Shown: piece after piece, positions 43,772 through 54,818 of the stretch
Position numbering within the stretch: position 1 is the first letter of the stretch
Layout of the letters: every line of letters starts with the position of its first letter
DNA from: Hyperoplus lanceolatus
Taxonomy: Eukaryota; Chordata; Actinopteri; Uranoscopiformes; Ammodytidae
Direction of reading: 5' to 3'
Assembly: GCA_026929865.2 (NCBI GenBank)
Contig: CM049396.1
Span: forward strand, 23,455,001-23,519,000
Length of the DNA stretch: 64,000 nt
Position numbers and translations under genes: made by a program
Notes under the pieces: generated by a model
Databases searched by the model: none
What the model was told of the DNA's origin: nothing
What the model saw: the letters and a program-made list of their open reading frames with translations, nothing else

Positions 43772-45762
43772 CTTGAGGCAGGAAGGAGAGAGGATCGTGT
43801 CAGGGGGGCCGGAGTGTTCACAGTGTTGAACTGACGAGAGAGGGCGTCAGGCTTGACATTACGGGACCCGGGACGGAAAGTGAGGGTGAAATTGAAACGT
43901 CCAAAAAACAAGGCCCACCGGGCCTGACGGGAATTTAGGCGCTTGGCCGTCTGAATGTAAGACAAATTCTTGTGGTCGGTCCAAACCACGAACGGCTGTT
44001 CTGACCCCTCAAGCCAGTGCCTCCATTCCTCCAACGCCAGTTTCACAGCCAGCAGCTCTCTGTTACCCACATCATAGTTCCGCTCAGCAGGAACCAACCG
44101 GCGAGAGAAAAAAGCGCAGGGGTGAATCTTCTCATCAGAGGCATGGCGCTGGGACAGGACCGCCCCCACCCCAGTGTCCGATGCATCAACCTCCACAATG
44201 AACTGCCTGGAGGGGTCCGGTTGGATGAGAATGGGGGCAGACGAGAAAAGCCTTTTAAGCCCAGAGAAGGCAGCGTCCGCCTCAGGCGTCCAGGCAAATG
44301 GACGGGCAGGAGAGGTGAGATGGGTGAGAGGGGCTGCAACCCTGCTGTAATCCCGGATGAATCTCCGGTAAAAATTGGCGAACCCCAGAAACTGCTGCAG
44401 TTTCTTGCGGGAATCGGGGATGGGCCAGTCCGTCACCGCAATGACCTTCTCGGGGCAGGTCCTCACTTGCCCGCTCCCAATGATGAACCCCAGGAAGGAT
44501 ACCGAGGTGACACTGAACTCACACTTCTCGGCCTTCACATACAGTTTGTTCTCCAACAGCCGTTGAAGAACTTGTCGGACATGCTGAATGTGCTCCTCCT
44601 GGTTGCGGGAAAAAATAAGGATGTCGTCTAAATAGACAAAAACAGAGCGGTTGCGAAAGTCCCGGAGGACGTCGTTAACCAGGTTCTGGAACACAGCAGG
44701 GGCATTAGTAAGGCCGAAAGGCATGACGAGATACTCAAAATGGCCGAGGGGGGTGTTAAAGGCCGTCTTCCACTCATCGCCTTCACGGATGAGAACCAGA
44801 TGGTAGGCATTACGTAGGTCCAATTTGGAGAAGACTGTGGCGCCCTGCAGTGGCTCGAATGCGGAACTGATGAGGGGCAAAGCATACTTGTTCTTCACAG
44901 TAATGTTATTCAGTCCCCTGAAATCAATACAGGGGCGAAGTGACTTGTCCTTCTTGGCAACAAAAAAGAAACCAGCACCAACAGGAGAAGAGGAGGGTCT
45001 CATGAGGCCAGCCGAAAGAGAATCCTTAATATACTTCTCCATGGCCTCCCTCTCAGGACGGGACAAGTTATAAAGGCGACTACTGGGCAAGGGGGCGCCA
45101 GGGAGGAGATTAATGGCACAGATGAGGAGGCAGGGTGAGAGCACGACACTTACTAAACACCTCTCCCAGGTCATGATAAACTGGGGGAACCAAGGAGAGG
45201 TCGGGGGTTCCTTGGGCAAGGGAACACCTCCCTCTACTGGAAACAGGGCAGATTGTAAGCAGGTGGAATGACAAAAAGTGCTCCAACTCACCACCTTGCC
45301 AGAAGACCAATCAAATTGGGGATTGTGAGGCTTGAGCCAGGGGTGCCCCAGCACCAGGGGAGTGAGGGGAGACAGGATGACATGAAACTGCAGTATCTCG
45401 TGGTGATTACCAGAAACAATTAACTCAAGGGGCTTAGTACGGTGAGTAATAAGGGCCAGGTGACGGCCGTCTAAGGCGTTAGCATTTAAGGGAGAGGGTA
45501 ATTGTTCCAATTTAATGCCAACCTGAGACGCGAAGCCAGCATCAATGAAGTTCTCATCCGCTCCAGAATCCACCAGGGCTGAAACAGGAACGGAATGCCC
45601 GAGGAACAGGAGAGTGGCGTCCAGCAGTGAGCGAGAACAGAGAGAATCGGGGACGGAGGGGGCGTGGCTCAACAGGGCCCCGAGCCTCACTGTCGAGCCC
45701 TGTCTTTTGGCAGTGACGGACAGGTGGAGATGAGATGCCCGGGCAGCGCACAGTACAGACAC
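43747..45762 (-). CDS. Gypsy protease, reverse transcriptase and RNase H
   Basis: The frame of 671 codons carries a retropepsin motif [11 protein letters not shown] (catalytic Asp65). The RT has KLDLRNAY (Asp315), MPFGLTNAP and YLDD at 377-380. The RNase H region has VEVDAS (Asp526), a Glu in NRELLAV (Glu569) and WTDHKNL (Asp596). It overlaps gag by 76 nt in the -1 phase, so gag-pol would need a -1 ribosomal frameshift; I could not pick a canonical slippery heptamer. Between about 45205 and 45125 (residues about 187-213) the phase is shifted and then regained, replacing the protease-RT linker. The end departs from the family at a run of six G (43803-43808). Confidence 0.9.
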   Translation of the reverse strand: MSVLCAARASHLHLSVTAKRQGSTVRLGALLSHAPSVPDSLCSRSLLDATLLFLGHSVPVSALVDSGADENFIDAGFASQVGIKLEQLPSPLNANALDGRHLALITHRTKPLELIVSGNHHEILQFHVILSPLTPLVLGHPWLKPHNPQFDWSSGKVVSWSTFCHSTCLQSALFPVEGGVPLPKEPPTSPWFPQFIMTWERCLVSVVLSPCLLICAINLLPGAPLPSSRLYNLSRPEREAMEKYIKDSLSAGLMRPSSSPVGAGFFFVAKKDKSLRPCIDFRGLNNITVKNKYALPLISSAFEPLQGATVFSKLDLRNAYHLVLIREGDEWKTAFNTPLGHFEYLVMPFGLTNAPAVFQNLVNDVLRDFRNRSVFVYLDDILIFSRNQEEHIQHVRQVLQRLLENKLYVKAEKCEFSVTSVSFLGFIIGSGQVRTCPEKVIAVTDWPIPDSRKKLQQFLGFANFYRRFIRDYSRVAAPLTHLTSPARPFAWTPEADAAFSGLKRLFSSAPILIQPDPSRQFIVEVDASDTGVGAVLSQRHASDEKIHPCAFFSRRLVPAERNYDVGNRELLAVKLALEEWRHWLEGSEQPFVVWTDHKNLSYIQTAKRLNSRQARWALFFGRFNFTLTFRPGSRNVKPDALSRQFNTVNTPAPLTRSSLLPASRWLLSPGR

Positions 45763-46685
45763 ACTCCGGTCTTAATCCGATGAAGCCGCTCTGCCTGGGT
45801 GAGACGTGTGCGGCCCAGCTGCATGGGCTCCTCTTCAGTGACACCATGCGTCACGGGGGCAGAGAGGGCAGTCTTAGGGAAGAGTGGGAAACAGGAAGCA
45901 GCGAAAGCCGGAGGCACGGAGCTGCCCACCTTCTCCCTACGCCGCTCGCGTAGGCGATTATCCAGCCGGATAGAGAGGGAAATCATTTCATCGAGAGTGT
46001 CAGCTTCCTCCTTCGTAGCCAGCTCATCCTTGATCGACTCACTGAGACTGGAAAGAAAAAGCCCGCGTAATGACTTGTCGTTCCAGCCTGACCGGGCTGC
46101 ATAGGTCCTGAACTCCACGGAGAACTCAGCTACACTGCGGGAGCCCTGACGTAAAGAAATAAGCCGCTTGGCGGCGTCCCCTCCCTCTACTGGGTGATCG
46201 AAAACTTTTCTCATTTCAACTACAAAAAGGTCAAAACTGTTATTGACTGGGGAATCACTGTCCCATACTGCTGAAGCCCACGCTAATGCGCCACCCTTAA
46301 GTGACCCCATAATATAAGCGATCTTAGCTTTATCAGTAGGATAAGTGAGGGGCTGCTGACTAAAAACTAAGGAACACTGGATCAAAAAGGCCCTGCACAT
46401 ACCCATATCCCCAGCATAGCGCTCAGGCGCAGGAATGAAAGGCTCACGAGCTCGTGGCAGGTGTGACGGGGAAGTGGGGGCGGCAGCAGGCGGAGGCGCC
46501 GCAGGCAGTGGAGGCGCTGCGGAGAGGGGAACCAGAAGATCCAATTGCTGACCCATCTGAGTGACACGGGTAGCGAGATTTTCGAAAGCCTCCATAGCGT
46601 CCCGGAGGGCTTGGCTGTGCTCCGCCACCTGGGTGCCTTGGGCGGCGAGAGCTCCACGAATCTTGCCTAAGTCCGCTGGGTCCAT
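45687..46685 (-). CDS. Gypsy gag with CCHC zinc knuckle
   Basis: The ATG at 46685 lies only 17 nt inside the 5' LTR. The 332-codon protein has an N-terminal coiled-coil-like part (about 1-50), a Pro/Ala-rich linker (about 52-80) and a capsid-like retrotransposon Gag domain (about 90-235, with [19 protein letters not shown]). It closes with one CCHC knuckle, [15 protein letters not shown]. This is the sushi-ichi Gag type from which the mammalian RTL/PEG10 genes descend. The frame is intact; it ends inside the overlap with pol. Confidence 0.92.
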   Translation of the reverse strand: MDPADLGKIRGALAAQGTQVAEHSQALRDAMEAFENLATRVTQMGQQLDLLVPLSAAPPLPAAPPPAAAPTSPSHLPRAREPFIPAPERYAGDMGMCRAFLIQCSLVFSQQPLTYPTDKAKIAYIMGSLKGGALAWASAVWDSDSPVNNSFDLFVVEMRKVFDHPVEGGDAAKRLISLRQGSRSVAEFSVEFRTYAARSGWNDKSLRGLFLSSLSESIKDELATKEEADTLDEMISLSIRLDNRLRERRREKVGSSVPPAFAASCFPLFPKTALSAPVTHGVTEEEPMQLGRTRLTQAERLHRIKTGVCLYCALPGHLISTCPSLPKDRARQ

Positions 46686-46701
46686 CTTGGCCAGATCGTT
46701 C

Positions 46702-47113
46702 TGTTATGGTTTGGTACTGGACCCAAGAGCAGACAGAGGCAGTTGTTGGATATAATAAAAAGGTTTATTTAACGAGTTGGGGGAGCAGGTGGTGAGTGGG
46801 GAAGCCGGGGTGGAGAAGCAGGTGGGTATGCTGGAGAGTGAGGTCCGGGTAACTGCAGGCAGAGGAAACATAAGTTAGAATGAGCACAAAACAACAGGAG
46901 GCTAGAGAGCAAGGTAGCGAGTAACACTAGAGCCAGGCACGTATAATTACCACGGTAGAGAGTAGTACGATCTGGCAATCGTTGCAGGGGAAACAGGAGT
47001 AGATATAGGTGTGTTGATTGCAGATGCAGACCAGGAATGGAAACGGAGACGGACAGGGGGCGTGGCAGTAGGAGGAGGAGGAACACACACAGCAGCCAGC
47101 TGTGATCACCACA
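46702..47113 (-). repeat. Gypsy 5' LTR
   Basis: The 412-bp LTR is the promoter-bearing copy in element orientation. The 16 nt between it and the gag ATG must hold the primer-binding site (element strand GAACGATCTGGCCAAG), but I could not match this to a tRNA. Confidence 0.93.
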
Positions 47114-47186
47114 CAGGAAACCCGCCACCACTGATATGTTTTAAGCACCACAACATCTAAATCTAAATGTGACTTTTGTCTTAACA

Positions 47187-48714
47187 GAGTCTAACCAGCT
47201 GCTTCATCCACAGCAGTTTGGGTTTAGACAGAATTTGCTTGAAAACATAAAAGCTTCAATGGATAAAGGAAATGTTGTTGGGGCAGTGTTCCTAGACCTA
47301 GAAAAGGCCTTTGACACGGTAAACCACAGTACTCTAATGAACAAGTTAAAACAGTTCAAAATGTCATCAGAAGCTCTGCAGTGGTTTACATCTTACCTGG
47401 AGGGGAGAGAGCAATGTGTCAGGGTCAATGGGGTCAGGTCCCATCTGCGTGCCAGCAGCACGGGAGTACCGCAAGGGTCTGTACTTGGTCCACTGTTGTT
47501 TTCTATGTATATCAATGACCTACCAAACTGCTGTCCGGGGTCCAACTGTCAAATGTATGCTGATGACACTGTTATCCATGTGTCCAGTAAAACACCCAGC
47601 TTAGCAGGTGAGCACCTGACACAAGCATTACTCAGCATTTCAAAATGGCTTGAGCTGTCTCAGTTGACCATTAATGTGAAGAAAACCGTCTCTATGTGCT
47701 TCTCCATCCGTAATAGACCTGTCAACGATGTTTTTGAGGTACGGATCAAAAATTAATTAATTGAATCAGTAAATGAAGTAAAATATCTGGGCATCATTCT
47801 GGATAAGAATTTAAAATTTGTTACGCAGGTTAAGTATGTTGCAAAGAAGGTCAAACTAAATCTGAACTGTTTCCGTTTCATAAGAAGGGACTTGTCATGG
47901 CAAACGGCCAAATTATTTATGCATGCTATGATTTTTTTTCATTTGTCATACTGTATCACATCATGGTCACAAACTTCTTCTACCACATTAAAACCTATCT
48001 TTTCAATATACAAACAGACAATAAAAGTCATGGACCAGAAACCCATGAGATGGAATCACTGTGGCATTCTAAAAAAACACAACCTTTTCACCTTTGATAA
48101 CTTTATTAATTTGAGTAATCTTAAATTGTTTTTCAAGTGTGTAAATAACCATGTGTCACCACTGTTGTCTGAATTGGCCATCAGACGTCAGAGCTCTCGT
48201 CGGGCAAATACACGAGCCTCCATCAATGGTGATTGTCTTTTTCCAATGCACAAGACATCTTTCGGTCAGTCTGTTTTCTCTGCAAAGGGGGCAAAATTGT
48301 TGAACCTCTTGCCCACTAGTCTAAAACTAGAGACTAATAGCAGCACTTTTAACAGAGAACTTAAACAACGGCTCAAATCAAATCAACAGTGCTCACACAA
48401 ATAATTTACAACTGGTGTATTGTTTGATCATGCTGACTTTGTTTTACTCTACGTAGCCTATATATATATTTGACTTATTATATTGCTGCTCTGTACTCCA
48501 TTGTATACTGCATTTTTACTCTTTTAATTGTCAGTTTTTATCAGTATTTTGATCTTGTTTTTGTTTTGACTTGTTTATTGTGTTGTTTTTAAAAGCCTCC
48601 TGTGGACAGGTGTTGTAAACTAGCATTTATGCTAATACACTGAAAACATTGCATCTGGTTCGTCCAATGTCATTGTCATGTCCATACACAAATAAAATAA
48701 AATCAATCAATCAA
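47187..48714 (+). mobile_element. LINE-B, right segment with 3' tail
   Basis: LINE-B resumes after the GAGTC duplication and runs through the RT palm and C-terminal domain. A 300-bp 3' UTR follows, ending in AATAAAATAAAATC and the ATCA-repeat tail (ATCAATCAATCAA) at about 48714. Confidence 0.88.
47192..48404 (+). pseudogene. LINE-B reverse transcriptase, C-terminal part
   Basis: The translation gives NQLLHPQQFGFRQN, LDLEKAFDTVNHSTL, GVPQGSVLGPLLFSMYIND and the catalytic MYADDTVIH. A TAA stop at 47754-47756 interrupts it; the same sense continues (VKYLGIILDKNLKF) to the real end at about 48404. A few codons appear missing after FRQN, where the family has a longer HSTE-type segment. The copy is inactive. 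Confidence 0.9.
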
Positions 48715-49899
48715 AGGGAAGCTGTTCAGCAGGGTTTGCTTCTCTGCTGGCAGCCATTACTGCTCAAGACCAACATTTGATGTATTTCCTCTCCCAAGAC
48801 TGAATTATTGCCCTTTAAATCCTTCTTCCTTAGTAATAATGTTTAAAATTCATGGTGCCTTTTATAGCTTGATTACCACGGAGAGCCATAGGCACCCACA
48901 CATTGTTCTTCAGCAGCCGAACTAGCTCACGTACCTCAAGTCCTGAAAAACTAGCCACTCAGTTCAACACTGATAACACAATGATAATATGGATTCTTTG
49001 TATTTGCATATTTATCATAATGGTACTGTCAGAAATACATCAGTTATGATTTTCATTGGTATTTAAAAATGTTGATTAATCATAAATGTTTGTGTACTGA
49101 ACTTGTTATTTGGAGAATAAAAATACATAGTAGTTATAACTGTAATGTTTGTTTTCTGACTTTTATTTTTTCTGGCTTTTATTTTGTCCTGCACCGTTTT
49201 TTCTGTCTCTCTTTTTGGACACATTTGTTCACCTGATTGTAAGCGCAAACTGCTCCAACTGTGGCGGCTGCATTGGCTTCTGCTTCGGGCGGGTCCGATT
49301 CTGCTTCCCATCCCACGTTCAGCCTGGTTTCTTGTTCCTAGTTCTCATGTTTGTCCTCACTCTGCATTGCCCCATTGCTGTCTGCTTTGTGCTATCACTA
49401 CTGTGGGAGACCAAGCATCCCATGTCTGGTGCTGGTTGCGGTGAGACATAGTTCTAGGGGCCGTTGATCTGGCTTGCATTCACCTGAATTATTCTATCCT
49501 TCATGTTCCACCCAGGGACGACTATCATCCAATGTGCAGCGACGGAACCTTTCCAGCTACGGCTCTGCTTTGTGTAGCATCCACTGGCACTCCATTTTCA
49601 ACCGGAAGATGGAATGCCATGGATTGACATCCTGGGTTCTTTAAACAAGGCACTTAGCCCATGACACTGACCTGACTAAATCATTGAAGGCAAACATCCT
49701 GATCTTCATCAGTGATGAATATCAAAGTAAAAGGACCTGCTGAATTTAGCAGGACCTGGACCCAAGGTTCCGTACGGAATACATGAGTGCAGAAGTGATC
49801 TCTGAGGTGATTTAATTATTACTTTCCTTAACGATTGCATGATTCTTTTTGGAGAATATTGACCAGATGTATTGTTTAGTATGATTGCTTTACTCTTTG
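48715..49899. other. Unassigned stretch between LINE-B and a miniature element
   Basis: No element end or convincing gene. Overlapping plus-strand frames at about 49149-49451 are Cys/Phe/Leu-rich and look fortuitous. The stretch 49230-49720 is more GC-balanced than its surroundings and could be an unrecognised repeat. Confidence 0.4.
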
Positions 49900-49903
49900 T
49901 TAA

Positions 49904-51088
49904 AGCTGCAGTTGAGAGTTTCAGCCGTTGGGATCCCAACGGCTGTTTTCCCAACGCTCTCCTGCTGTAGCTCCTCCCTCCGAACGACAGCTATGCGCGT
50001 TCATGTGAATTCAGTTACATTGACAGGAGACAAACACCATGTCCGATTCCGAGGTGATTAAACATTAGTAATGATAACTACATATGTACATATTGAGCAT
50101 ACATTTTAATCACAGACATACCATGTATGTTAGCTTAAAATCATTGTAAGTGTGCTGGTAGGCCTAACAAAAGTAGCTGTAACAGCCAGGCAAGATAGCA
50201 AACTAATTGTAACAGAGCAGAGAGGTGTGTGTGTATCTCCTACTATCTATGCTCCTGCTCTGACCGCAGCTGGGAGGGGCTGCTCGGGGCTGCTGCGCGA
50301 GGAGCGGGCTGCGTGTCAGTGCTCCCGCTGCTCGTTGAGAAGAGGTGATACTTGCTTTGGCGAAAAAAGTCACCAATAACCCCAGAAAAAAAGCTAGATT
50401 TGTCGCTTGTCGCTGTTTTGAAAAAAAAGTCGCCAGGGGGGCTTAAAAGTCACTAAATATAGCGACAAAATCGCTTTGAGTTGGCAACACTGAGCACAGG
50501 ACGAGGGCTATATAGGGCCAGCGGACGTCTTGCTGCTAGCGGCAGGCAGCCTAGGGGCAGAGGAAGGGGACGAGGTCGCGGTCGGAGAGGTCTTGATGTG
50601 ATAGGGCAAGAAGACATGGCCGGTGTACTTTTTTTTCGAGCTCTCTCCGTCTCCCTTTCAGCAGTTAACTTTTCAACATTCGTCTTTCCTCGTTTTTTTT
50701 GCTGTCTTAGCGGTGTTAGTTGTTGGTATCCTGGGAATGGTAAATTGAGGGTTCGTTTGTGAAGACATTGCTACTCGCTGTCTGCCGTAGTAGCCTAGTA
50801 CCAAACAGTAGGCTAGTGTCTCAGACTGCTAGGGTCGTGAACGCTCACGCAACTGACGCATCAACGTCGTTGCCAAGGTCCCACAGCCAATAAGAACGGA
50901 GAATCTGAACTCGCTCTGATTGGTCAAAATTAACATGAGCGGTGGCAATTTTGGGGGGCAGCACACAGAGGCAAGGGGGAGCAAAGTGATAAAAAAAATA
51001 TTTTCAGACCACTTCACCAACATATAGCTGAATGGCTATTATGACAGTTTTGCCAAATATTACAGTAAAAAAACTCTGAACTGCAGCT
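49904..51088. mobile_element. Non-autonomous element with TTAA target (piggyBac- or Kolobok-like)
   Basis: AGCTGCAGTTGAGAGTTT at 49904 and its complement ending at 51088 are inverted repeats with one mismatch. TTAA flanks both sides (49900-49903 and 51089-51092). TTAA duplications are made by piggyBac and Kolobok transposases. The 1185-bp body encodes no transposase. A hAT-like segment lies within it (50230-50494). Confidence 0.8.
50230..50494 (-). mobile_element. hAT-like remnant inside the TTAA element
   Basis: The stretch ends in GAGTTGGCAACACTG at 50494, the complement of a CAGTGTTGCC-type hAT tip. Its GC-rich part (TGCTCTGACCGCAG, then CCCGCTGCTCGTTGAGAAG) resembles 14080-14190 in the hAT element at 12541-14554. 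Only one end is found. Confidence 0.4.
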
Positions 51089-51149
51089 TTAAGCTTGACT
51101 TTGAAGTATTTTAAAGTATGCTATATAAAATTAATTCTTACTAATATAG

Positions 51150-51545
51150 GTGAGCCTAAACCACAACGCACCACAACATTGGGGAAGTATGGCCTGGATG
51201 TGGACATTCCACCTGCAGCTAAAAGAAAAAAAGAAAACAACACTCACACCCCAACCGTAGTCAGTGTCGACCACATTAGATCCTGTGGTAAAGTGTAGAG
51301 AAACAGTGACTGCTGAACTCCACACCTACACTTTCATGCCCTGCGTAGCCCATCGAGAAGATCCACTGAAATGGTGTAAGTGCCACAAAATAAATCTGCC
51401 TTTGCTGTCCAAACTAGCACAGAAGTACCTGTAGCTCTGAGAGCTTTTAGCACAAGCGGTTATATTGTATCAGCCCATCGTTCCTGTCTGAAACCAGACA
51501 TGGTGAATATGTTGTTTTTTTGTTGTCAAATAACCTCTAAAGTGG
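51150..51545 (+). pseudogene. hAT transposase C-terminal (dimerisation domain) fossil
   Basis: Fragments in different frames give CVAHREDPLKW near 51340, LPLLSKLAQKYL near 51400 and RAFSTSGYIVSAHRSCLKPD near 51440-51500. This is the conserved hAT C-terminal domain of ZBED-like transposases. The upstream 50 codons (51150-51298) are Lys/Thr-rich and may be its hinge. There are several stops and shifts. Terminal repeats were not found. Confidence 0.6.
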
Positions 51546-51599
51546 TACTAACTAGTAGCCAAAAGCTTTTAGGAGGAAATGAAAGTTTCAATTTATAGT

Positions 51600-52860
51600 T
51601 ATAACAGAAATGCCTGCAGAAAGGCCTCCTTCTCTACATCAAAGTTCCTCAAAGCAAAGAAGATCAAGGTGCTCCAGGACTGGCCAGCCCAATCACCAGA
51701 CATGAACATCATTGAGCATGTCTGGGGTAGAATGAAAGAGGAAGCATGGAAGACCAAACCAAAGAATCTTGATGAACTTTTGGAGGCATGTAATGCTGGG
51801 CTTACACTAGAGGACTTTTAAAAGACTGAAGACTGAAACCCTCTTACATTTAAAGACAATCAACTCACACCTGAAGACAACTAGTCATTAGTTTTCAGTC
51901 ACAGAGTGAGATTTTGAAAATACAGGGGGTCTCATATTGCAAGACTACAACTAGATTCCTTTTGAGATTAATATTATTTCCGCAAACGCGATAGTGATTA
52001 TTTAATTAAAAAAAGGTTAATTCAATATGCCGAGCGGGGGACTTCCTTTAGTTATTTGACCATCTTTATTTGCTGAGCTCGTCCCCCAATAACTTTAACT
52101 CCTAACCCTGTATTTGACGGTAAAGTGTTAAGGTTGCGCGCCTGTCAGCCTGGTTCTCCCGCCGAGGCTACAAGGAAAAAGTGTCCAAAATAAGTCTGTG
52201 CACAGGCGGACACAGGTCGCGACTAATGCCGCTCCTCCTGCGTCGTGCTTGGTGCATGCAAGAGTGTGCCAACCCCTTAAGACTAACAATAATATCAAAC
52301 ATGTTTGATAATGTCGGAACGTCAAGACGGGAAGAAGACTGGCTGAAATCGGGTCGGATGACCACCTTACACCAAACGACTGAGATTACGTGCGCGCGCC
52401 ACAACTCCAGCACGACTTCGGTGATTTCAGTCCGACATTGGAAGATTGTCTGCGACTGTCAAATTGCGTGAAAAGTCGTGTAGTGTAAGCCCAGCATTAG
52501 ACTGCTTTCTTTGCATTTCCTGATGACTTCATGAATCATTGTCAAACCGCATTGATGCAGTCCTTCAAGCTCATGGACGTCATACAAGATATTAAATATG
52601 GATCTCACAGCACCACTACTTAATTCACTGATGTTATGCAACATATTTTTGTATTTGAAGTAAATTATTTGTTCAATTTTGACATTACTCTCTGTACGCG
52701 ACAACTTTTGTCTTGCCAAAATCTGACCTTTCTGTGTTCATTAAATGATCAATATTTCTTCATTGAAACCAATTTATTTTAGTCTATTAAACATAATTTG
52801 GGAGGGTTTTAGCTTTCATATGAGGCATTTCTAAAACTAATCGATTAATTAAGTCAGGTT
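51600..52860 (+). pseudogene. Tc1-like transposase fossil, split by a miniature element
   Basis: The left part encodes LQDWPAQSPDMNIIEHVWGR, the second-Asp/third-acidic region of Tc1 DDE transposases, then KTKPKNLDELLEAC. The sense breaks at 51792 and resumes after 52497 (CTGCTTTCTTTGCATTTCC, near 52500) with the C-terminal codons. The following sequence to about 52860 (CAACTTTTGTCTTGCC...) is the usual 3' flank of such elements. The N-terminal half is absent. Confidence 0.7.
51793..52497. mobile_element. Miniature element in the Tc1 fossil, TA target
   Basis: ATGCTGGGCTTACACTAGAG at 51793 and the complement of a segment ending GTGTAAGCCCAGCAT (52497) form inverted repeats of about 25 bp with a few mismatches. 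TA flanks each side (51791-51792 and 52498-52499). It interrupts codons just after LDELLEAC of the Tc1 gene. It has no coding content; the family could be Tc1/mariner or ISL2EU. Confidence 0.72.
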
Positions 52861-53451
52861 ATAGTAGTTTAGTTTATTTTTTTAATACAGGCAATTAATG
52901 TATTCATTACTGAATTTGAAAAAGAAATTGACCAAAGTCATAAAGGAAGGCAAAATAATCCATATGTAAGGGGATATTTCCTCATTGATGTCAGGTGTTT
53001 GTGTGATCCTCCACTTGCTGCTGAGACTGGAATGGATTGTCCAAGACCATCCTAGACAGAAATATAAAGAAAGTTATAGTTCATGTGTTCAACTTTTACC
53101 AAAAGCATTTCATAAATGAAAACGTGGAATAAGCCTGTGAAAACTGTCTAAAAATACAGTTTTCAAGTGCATTGCGTTTTGTATTGCATTTAAATCATTA
53201 AACTTCTTAACTGCAGCTTTATTTTATCAAATAAACATATGAACAGAATGCTACTGCCAATGGGATTACATTTCATAAAAACAAGAAAATATTACAAACT
53301 ATTTTTTTTGTGAAATATATTATTGCTTTGCAACCATGGGTTTACCATTGTAATTAAAAAAATGTAATTGTTTTTATCAAGCAAATGATTAATAAAGAAT
53401 GAGATAAGATCAAAATTGGCTTCTTGTGCCAGACCTCCTTTAGTAATGTGT
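52861..53451. other. AT-rich stretch, nothing recognised
   Basis: No gene or element end is evident. Confidence 0.6.
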
Positions 53452-53883
53452 AAAGGCGCGGACACAGCGGGCTGATAATCGGGCGTCGGACATGGTCGGA
53501 GAGTCTGGAGGGGGCGGGGACACAAATCTGTTTGGTGTGTTCGGTGACGTCGGCCGTCGTAGATGTCATCGGGGTTCTTTTCAGTCTATTCAACATGAAA
53601 ACATTAGATTGTCCGTGCATGACGTTTTCACATGTTTCAGAAATAGTCGAGGTAGTTTGGGGGCGAGGAGCGGCCACAGGTGTGTGTGTGTGTGTGCCTA
53701 CGTTATGATAACAGCGCACTTAATGTCATCCCGCGAAAGCGCAGCACGTATGGCGAGTCGGTAGTCGGCTCGTTGTGTTCTTCACACTTTTATGACCGCG
53801 TCCGGGAGAATGGAGCTGACTGAATCGGCAGACTCCATTTTCTGGTGATGGTCGGTAGTCGGCCCGGTGTGTCCTCGCCTTTT
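53452..53883. mobile_element. Harbinger-like miniature element
   Basis: AAAGGCGCGGACACAGCGGG at the left and the complement of CCCGGTGTGTCCTCGCCTTT at the right form inverted repeats over about 30 bp. The tips resemble those of the Harbinger-type element at 33308-34708 (shared ACACACCGGGC core). The 3-bp duplication is not clear (TAA or TTA). The GC-rich interior has no transposase. Confidence 0.7.
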
Positions 53884-54264
53884 AGAGAGCAATTTTACTA
53901 AGAATCTGCAGAGATACAGTCATATGAAAAAGTTTGGGAACCCCTCTCAGCCGGCATTATAATTGACTCTGCTTTCACACAAAAAAGATAAAAGTGGTAT
54001 GTCTTTCATTTACCAGGAACAGCTAAGTACTGGGATGTTTTCCAACCAAAGATTTTTTGAAAAGCATTATTTAGTTTTATGAAATTAAATAAAATGGGAA
54101 AAACTGGCTGTGCAAAAATATGGGAACCCTTGTGGTCTTGCTGATTTTAATGCATGTAACAGCATGTAAAACTGAGGACTTTAAACACAAAATTGGTTGG
54201 ATTATGTTGTTAAGCCTTGAACCTCATATAAAGGTCTGTTTAATCATGATAAAAGGTATGTTAG

Positions 54265-54818
54265 GTGCCTAAATGCAAGTTCCACTTCTCTTTGACTCTC
54301 TGCAGAAGTGAGACAGAATGCGATCATCAAAACAGCTCCCAAAAGATTATTCATTGTCATGGTTTAGGCTACAAGAAGCTTTCCCAAAGGTTTCAATTGT
54401 CAATTTCTACTGTAAGGAACGTTGTCAGGAAATGGAAGGACACAGGCACAGTTGCAGTTAAACCCAGGTCTAGCAGACCAAGAAAAGTACAAGAGCGGCA
54501 TATGAGGCAGATTGTGAGAATGATTGCACACAACCCAAAGATCACCTCCAAAGACCTGCAAGAACATCTGGCTGCAGATTGTGTATCTGTACATGGTTCT
54601 ACAATTCAGTGCAATTTGCACCAAAACATCTGTATGGCCGGGTGATGAGAAGGAAGCCCTTTCTGCGCCCACGCCACAGATACAGTTGCATGGAGTATGC
54701 AAAAGCTCATTTAGACGAGCCAGCTTCATATTGGAAGAAAATGCTTTGGACTGATGAGACAAAAATTAAGTTATTTGATCTTTATAAAAAGCAGATGTTT
54801 TGGTGCAAATTACGCTGA
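54265..54818 (+). pseudogene. Tc1 transposase N-terminal half, left arm
   Basis: Two frames give the paired-like DNA-binding region (QRFQLSISTVRNVVRKWKDT, RSSRPRKVQERH) and, after a shift near 54640, YWKKMLWTDETKIKLF with the first catalytic Asp. The sense stops at the centre of the palindrome, so the second Asp and the Glu/Asp are missing. Confidence 0.8.

Larger units (their letters stand above)
41959..47113 (-). mobile_element. Nearly full-length Ty3/Gypsy chromovirus (sushi-ichi-like)
   Basis: Two 412-bp LTRs (TGTTATGG...CACCACA on the plus strand) flank gag, protease-RT-RNase H, integrase and a chromodomain, all on the minus strand. CAGGA at 41954-41958 and 47114-47118 is the 5-bp target duplication. 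The total is 5155 bp, a full length for this family. The LTRs differ at only two adjacent positions by direct reading, pointing to a very recent insertion. Even so, pol is broken by single-base shifts at homopolymers. It is the innermost layer of the LINE-B nest. Confidence 0.95.
36526..47186 (-). mobile_element. BEL/Pao retrotransposon inserted in LINE-B (antisense)
   Basis: Two LTRs (TG...CA when read on the element strand) flank a gag-protease frame on the minus strand. GAGTC lies at 36521-36525 and again at 47187-47191, a perfect 5-bp target duplication. The internal region is only about 3.8 kb because most of RT, RNase H and integrase is deleted. The 5' LTR, the right-hand one, was later hit by the Gypsy element. 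Apart from microsatellite length, the LTRs differ at few positions, so the copy is young. Confidence 0.9.
41160..47186 (-). repeat. BEL/Pao 5' LTR, split by the Gypsy element
   Basis: The LTR occupies 41160-41958 and 47119-47186. Together the pieces match the left LTR in order. The copies differ at a few bases (for example CGCACTCGCC versus CGCACTCACC) and in the TA microsatellite (41547-41589). I could not assign a primer-binding site beside 41160 to a particular tRNA. Confidence 0.9.

Noticed and set aside
42268-46755. Plus-strand frames of up to about 200 codons
   Set aside because: Antisense shadows of the Gypsy gag, pol and integrase.
49149-49451. Cys/Phe-rich frames of 86-100 codons
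   Set aside because: Two overlapping frames of equal length, no recognisable domain, no splice or promoter context; likely fortuitous.
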